This document shows, one piece after another, positions 62,188 to 64,000 of a stretch of 64,000 nucleotides of DNA. The position numbers and the translations under genes are program-made. How positions within the stretch are numbered: position 1 is the first letter of the stretch; each line of letters starts with the position of its first letter. Below the pieces are notes generated by a model, which was given only the letters and a program-made list of their open reading frames with translations, was not told the origin of the DNA and did no database searches. Origin of the DNA: Gillisella terrae (GTDB lineage: Bacteria; Pseudomonadota; Alphaproteobacteria; Rhizobiales; Rhizobiaceae); the NCBI RefSeq assembly GCF_004801395.1, contig NZ_SSOA01000003.1, forward strand, positions 310,001 to 374,000, given 5' to 3'.

Positions 62188-63141
62188 ATGAGCACAGCCA
62201 CCGACCAATCCGCCCGCGTTTATGACGCGCCTTCCGATAACTGGGTTTATCGCCTTTTGCCAAAGGCGATCTGGCCCTATGCGCAATTGGCGCGGTGGGA
62301 TCGGCCGATTGGCTGGGAATTGCTGATGTGGCCGTGTTTTTGGTCGTCGGCACTGGCAGCCAATCATCTGGCAGCAATGGATCGCCTGCCTGTTGCGCTG
62401 TTTATCGCTCATCTCCTGTTGTTCTTCATTGGCTCTGTTGCCATGCGCGGTGCTGGTTGCACCTATAATGATCTGGTGGATCACAAGATTGACATGGCGG
62501 TGGCCCGCACCCGCTCGCGGCCGCTACCATCTGGGCGGGTGACGCGCACGCAGGCCAAAATCTTCATTGTCTTGCAGGCACTGGTCGGGGCGGCTGTTCT
62601 GCTTTGCTTCAATTGGTTTTCAGTGGTGCTCGGCATTCTGTCGCTTGCCATTGTGGTGGTCTATCCCTTTGCCAAACGCTTTACCGATTGGCCGCAGTTT
62701 TTCTTAGGGCTTGCTTTTTCCTGGGGTGGGCTGATGGGTTGGGCAGGCCTGACCGGCTCACTCTCGGTGGCCGCCGTGCTGGTGTATCTGGCCGCCATTG
62801 TCTGGACCATTGGCTATGACACTATTTATGCCCATCAGGATAAAGAGGATGACGCCCTGATCGGTGTGCGCTCCACCGCCCGCCTGTTTGCGGATGATAC
62901 GAAGATTTGGCTTGGCGGCTTTTACAGTGTCATGGCGCTGTTGTTGGCAGTGGCGTTTTGGCTGGCAGGCGCTGGTTTCATCGCCTATCTGGGGCTTCTG
63001 GTGGCTGGATTGCTGCTGGCCTATCAGATTGCGGTGCTGGATATTGACAATCCAACCCAATGCCTCGCGCTGTTCAAACTCAACGGCAAGGTTGGGCTGA
63101 TTTTGTTTGGCGGTCTTTTCCTCGCGATCCCCTTTGCTTGA
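62188..63141 (+). CDS. ubiA: 4-hydroxybenzoate octaprenyltransferase
   Basis: Membrane prenyltransferase of ubiquinone synthesis, 317 residues with about nine helices. The two Mg/diphosphate motifs are clear: GAGCTYNDLVDHKIDMAVAR followed by TRSRPLPSG, and the second, IGYDTIYAHQDKEDDALIGV. It should use the product of IspB (35.8 kb). The ATG at 62188 is chosen; the frame opens 42 bp earlier with no family similarity there. Confidence 0.95.
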   Translation: MSTATDQSARVYDAPSDNWVYRLLPKAIWPYAQLARWDRPIGWELLMWPCFWSSALAANHLAAMDRLPVALFIAHLLLFFIGSVAMRGAGCTYNDLVDHKIDMAVARTRSRPLPSGRVTRTQAKIFIVLQALVGAAVLLCFNWFSVVLGILSLAIVVVYPFAKRFTDWPQFFLGLAFSWGGLMGWAGLTGSLSVAAVLVYLAAIVWTIGYDTIYAHQDKEDDALIGVRSTARLFADDTKIWLGGFYSVMALLLAVAFWLAGAGFIAYLGLLVAGLLLAYQIAVLDIDNPTQCLALFKLNGKVGLILFGGLFLAIPFA

Positions 63142-63142
63142 A

Positions 63143-63181
63143 CGATTGGCCTGATCGATTGGCCTGATCGATTGGCCTGAT
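63143..63181. repeat. Three perfect tandem copies of a 13-bp unit
   Basis: CGATTGGCCTGAT repeated three times without change, beginning 1 bp after the ubiA stop. Such short perfect arrays can vary in copy number between strains. Confidence 0.9.
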
Positions 63182-63222
63182 TGACAAGCTTCTTGTTTAG
63201 CGCAGCCTTGTTTTTTGCGTCC

Positions 63223-63247
63223 ATATAGGGTACCCCCCCTATAGTAT
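63223..63247 (+). promoter_or_regulatory. DmeR operator overlapping the dmeR start codon
   Basis: ATATAGGGTACCCCCCCTAT then AGTAT: an A/T-flanked C-tract with inverted ATATAG/CTATAGTAT arms, the RcnR/CsoR-type operator pattern described for rhizobial dmeR. It runs into the ATG at 63246, and no ribosome-binding site lies between. Confidence 0.75.
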
Positions 63248-63521
63248 GAGCCATACAATTCAAAATAAATCCAAACTGCTTGCCCGTGTCCGTCGCTTGA
63301 AGGGGCAGGTTGAAGCGATCGAAAACGCCCTTTTGGCGGAAAAGCCCTGCGATGAGGTGCTGAATCTGACGGCCTCCGTGCGCGGGGCTTTGAGCGGCCT
63401 GACGGCAGAGCTGATGGAAGATCACATTCGTTGCCACATCGTCGCCCCGGAGCTGGATGAGGCAGAGCGCCAGCAAGGTGCCAATGAACTGATTGACGTG
63501 ATCAGGAGTTATCTGAAATGA
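63246..63521 (+). CDS. dmeR: DmeR, RcnR/CsoR-family Ni/Co-responsive repressor
   Basis: A 91-residue all-helical metal-sensing repressor (LLARVRRLKGQVEAIENALL, DHIRCHIVAPELDEAER). The metal residues His3, Cys35, His60 and His64 give the HCHH fingerprint of RcnR-type nickel/cobalt sensors, not the copper CsoR set. When metal is absent it should bind the operator over its own start and repress dmeRF. The start at 63246 is supported by His3. The stop overlaps the dmeF start by 4 bp. Confidence 0.9.
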   Translation: MSHTIQNKSKLLARVRRLKGQVEAIENALLAEKPCDEVLNLTASVRGALSGLTAELMEDHIRCHIVAPELDEAERQQGANELIDVIRSYLK

Positions 63522-64000
63522 GCACAGCCATTCCGCACGATCATCCTCATACTGCGTCACCACATCCTCATTCGCGCCTCAGCAATCGTCACAGCCATGT
63601 CTTTCTGGGGCAAAATCACCAGCGCAACGAGCGGCGCACCTGGGCCGTGATCGCTGTTACCACGGTGATGATGGTGATTGAAATTGTTGCGGGCCATCTG
63701 TTTGGCTCCATGGCCCTGACCGCAGATGGTTGGCATATGGCCACTCATGCGGGTGCCATTCTGGTCTCGGCGCTGGCCTATAGTCTTGCGCGTCGCAATG
63801 CCAGCAATCATCGTTTCACTTTTGGCACAGGCAAATTCGGCGATCTGGCCGCTTTTGCCAGCGCGATGTTTTTGGGATTGGTGGCGGTGATCATCGCCTG
63901 GGAAAGCGCCTGGCGGATGCTGGAGCCGGTGCCGATCAATTTTTCCGAGGCCATCCTGATCGCCAGCGTCGGTCTGGTGGTCAATCTGGTCTGCGCCGTT
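63518..64000 (+). CDS. dmeF: DmeF, cation diffusion facilitator for Ni/Co (3' end outside window)
   Basis: The first 161 codons of a CDF exporter. A His-rich N-terminal tail (about nine His in the first 30 residues, HDHPHT and SPHPHS) precedes GQNHQRNERRTWAVIAVTTV, the first helix. FGSMALTADGWHMATHAGA carries the transport-site HxxxD-type ligands, and RFTFGTGKFGDLAAFASAMF follows. The ATG overlaps the dmeR stop (ATGA), with CAGGAG upstream, so dmeRF is one operon. It exports Co2+ and Ni2+ from the cytoplasm. Confidence 0.93.
   Translation, partial: MSTAIPHDHPHTASPHPHSRLSNRHSHVFLGQNHQRNERRTWAVIAVTTVMMVIEIVAGHLFGSMALTADGWHMATHAGAILVSALAYSLARRNASNHRFTFGTGKFGDLAAFASAMFLGLVAVIIAWESAWRMLEPVPINFSEAILIASVGLVVNLVCAV

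Overview
The window reads as chromosome of an alphaproteobacterium of the order Hyphomicrobiales, most likely family Rhizobiaceae (an Agrobacterium/Allorhizobium/Rhizobium relative). The evidence is an F0 ATP synthase operon (atpI-atpB-atpE-atpF'-atpF) separate from the F1 genes, the divergent acdR/acdS (ACC deaminase) pair, a dmeR-dmeF nickel/cobalt module with its G/C-tract operator, an HWE-type histidine kinase, small families typical of rhizobia (DUF2093, DUF4170, DUF2007) and several intergenic palindromic repeats of rhizobial type. The genus is inferred, not proven.

Layout. 1-3.2 kb: a GGDEF/EAL protein cut by the window edge and a PAS-PAS-receiver protein without a kinase. 3.7-14.1 kb: mutL, DUF2093, a minus-strand envelope cluster (waaA, HAD phosphatase, lpxK) with DUF4170, cysQ-like and pmbA genes, then a KefB-type antiporter. 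14.2-24.4 kb: PRC-barrel protein, SMP-30 lactonase, LuxR-type regulator, a cytoplasmic NrtA/NasS-like nitrate-sensor homologue, a short sigma54-type RNA unit, mrp, TerC, corA and kup. 24.6-29.9 kb: F0 ATP synthase operon, acdR/acdS, rnhB. 30.2-39.2 kb: radical SAM protein, glycosyltransferase-like protein, moaB, ispE, a large TPR protein, ispB, DUF2007, an RNA methyltransferase, an S49 peptidase and a small membrane protein. 39.8-47.8 kb: HWE kinase, glyQ, membrane protein, aroA, TM2 protein, glyS, DUF523. 47.9-56.2 kb: four tandem chemoreceptors with different sensor domains and nearly identical signalling domains. 56.3-64 kb: small secreted protein, purD, tex, cfa, ubiA, and dmeR-dmeF running off the end.

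Most of the window is housekeeping. The parts that deserve attention are: (1) a perfectly spaced sigma54 promoter (GG-N10-GC) that should produce a terminated RNA of about 105 nt with two hairpins whose loops can be drawn as A-N-N-G hexaloops, just downstream of the NasS-like gene; this looks like an ANTAR/NasT-type leader or decoy RNA although no NasT gene is in view; (2) the four-receptor array, which looks as if gene conversion keeps the output domain uniform, and whose paralogous 3' flanks give an empty-site/filled-site pair that fixes the borders of the palindromic repeat; (3) short repeats that supply stop codons or C-terminal codons to three genes; (4) a 45-bp relic of the glyS start that differs from the real start only at synonymous positions, a recombination scar next to an aroA gene placed between glyQ and glyS.

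No rRNA, tRNA, CRISPR array, prophage or intact insertion sequence was seen. All folds, motif matches and family calls were made by eye.
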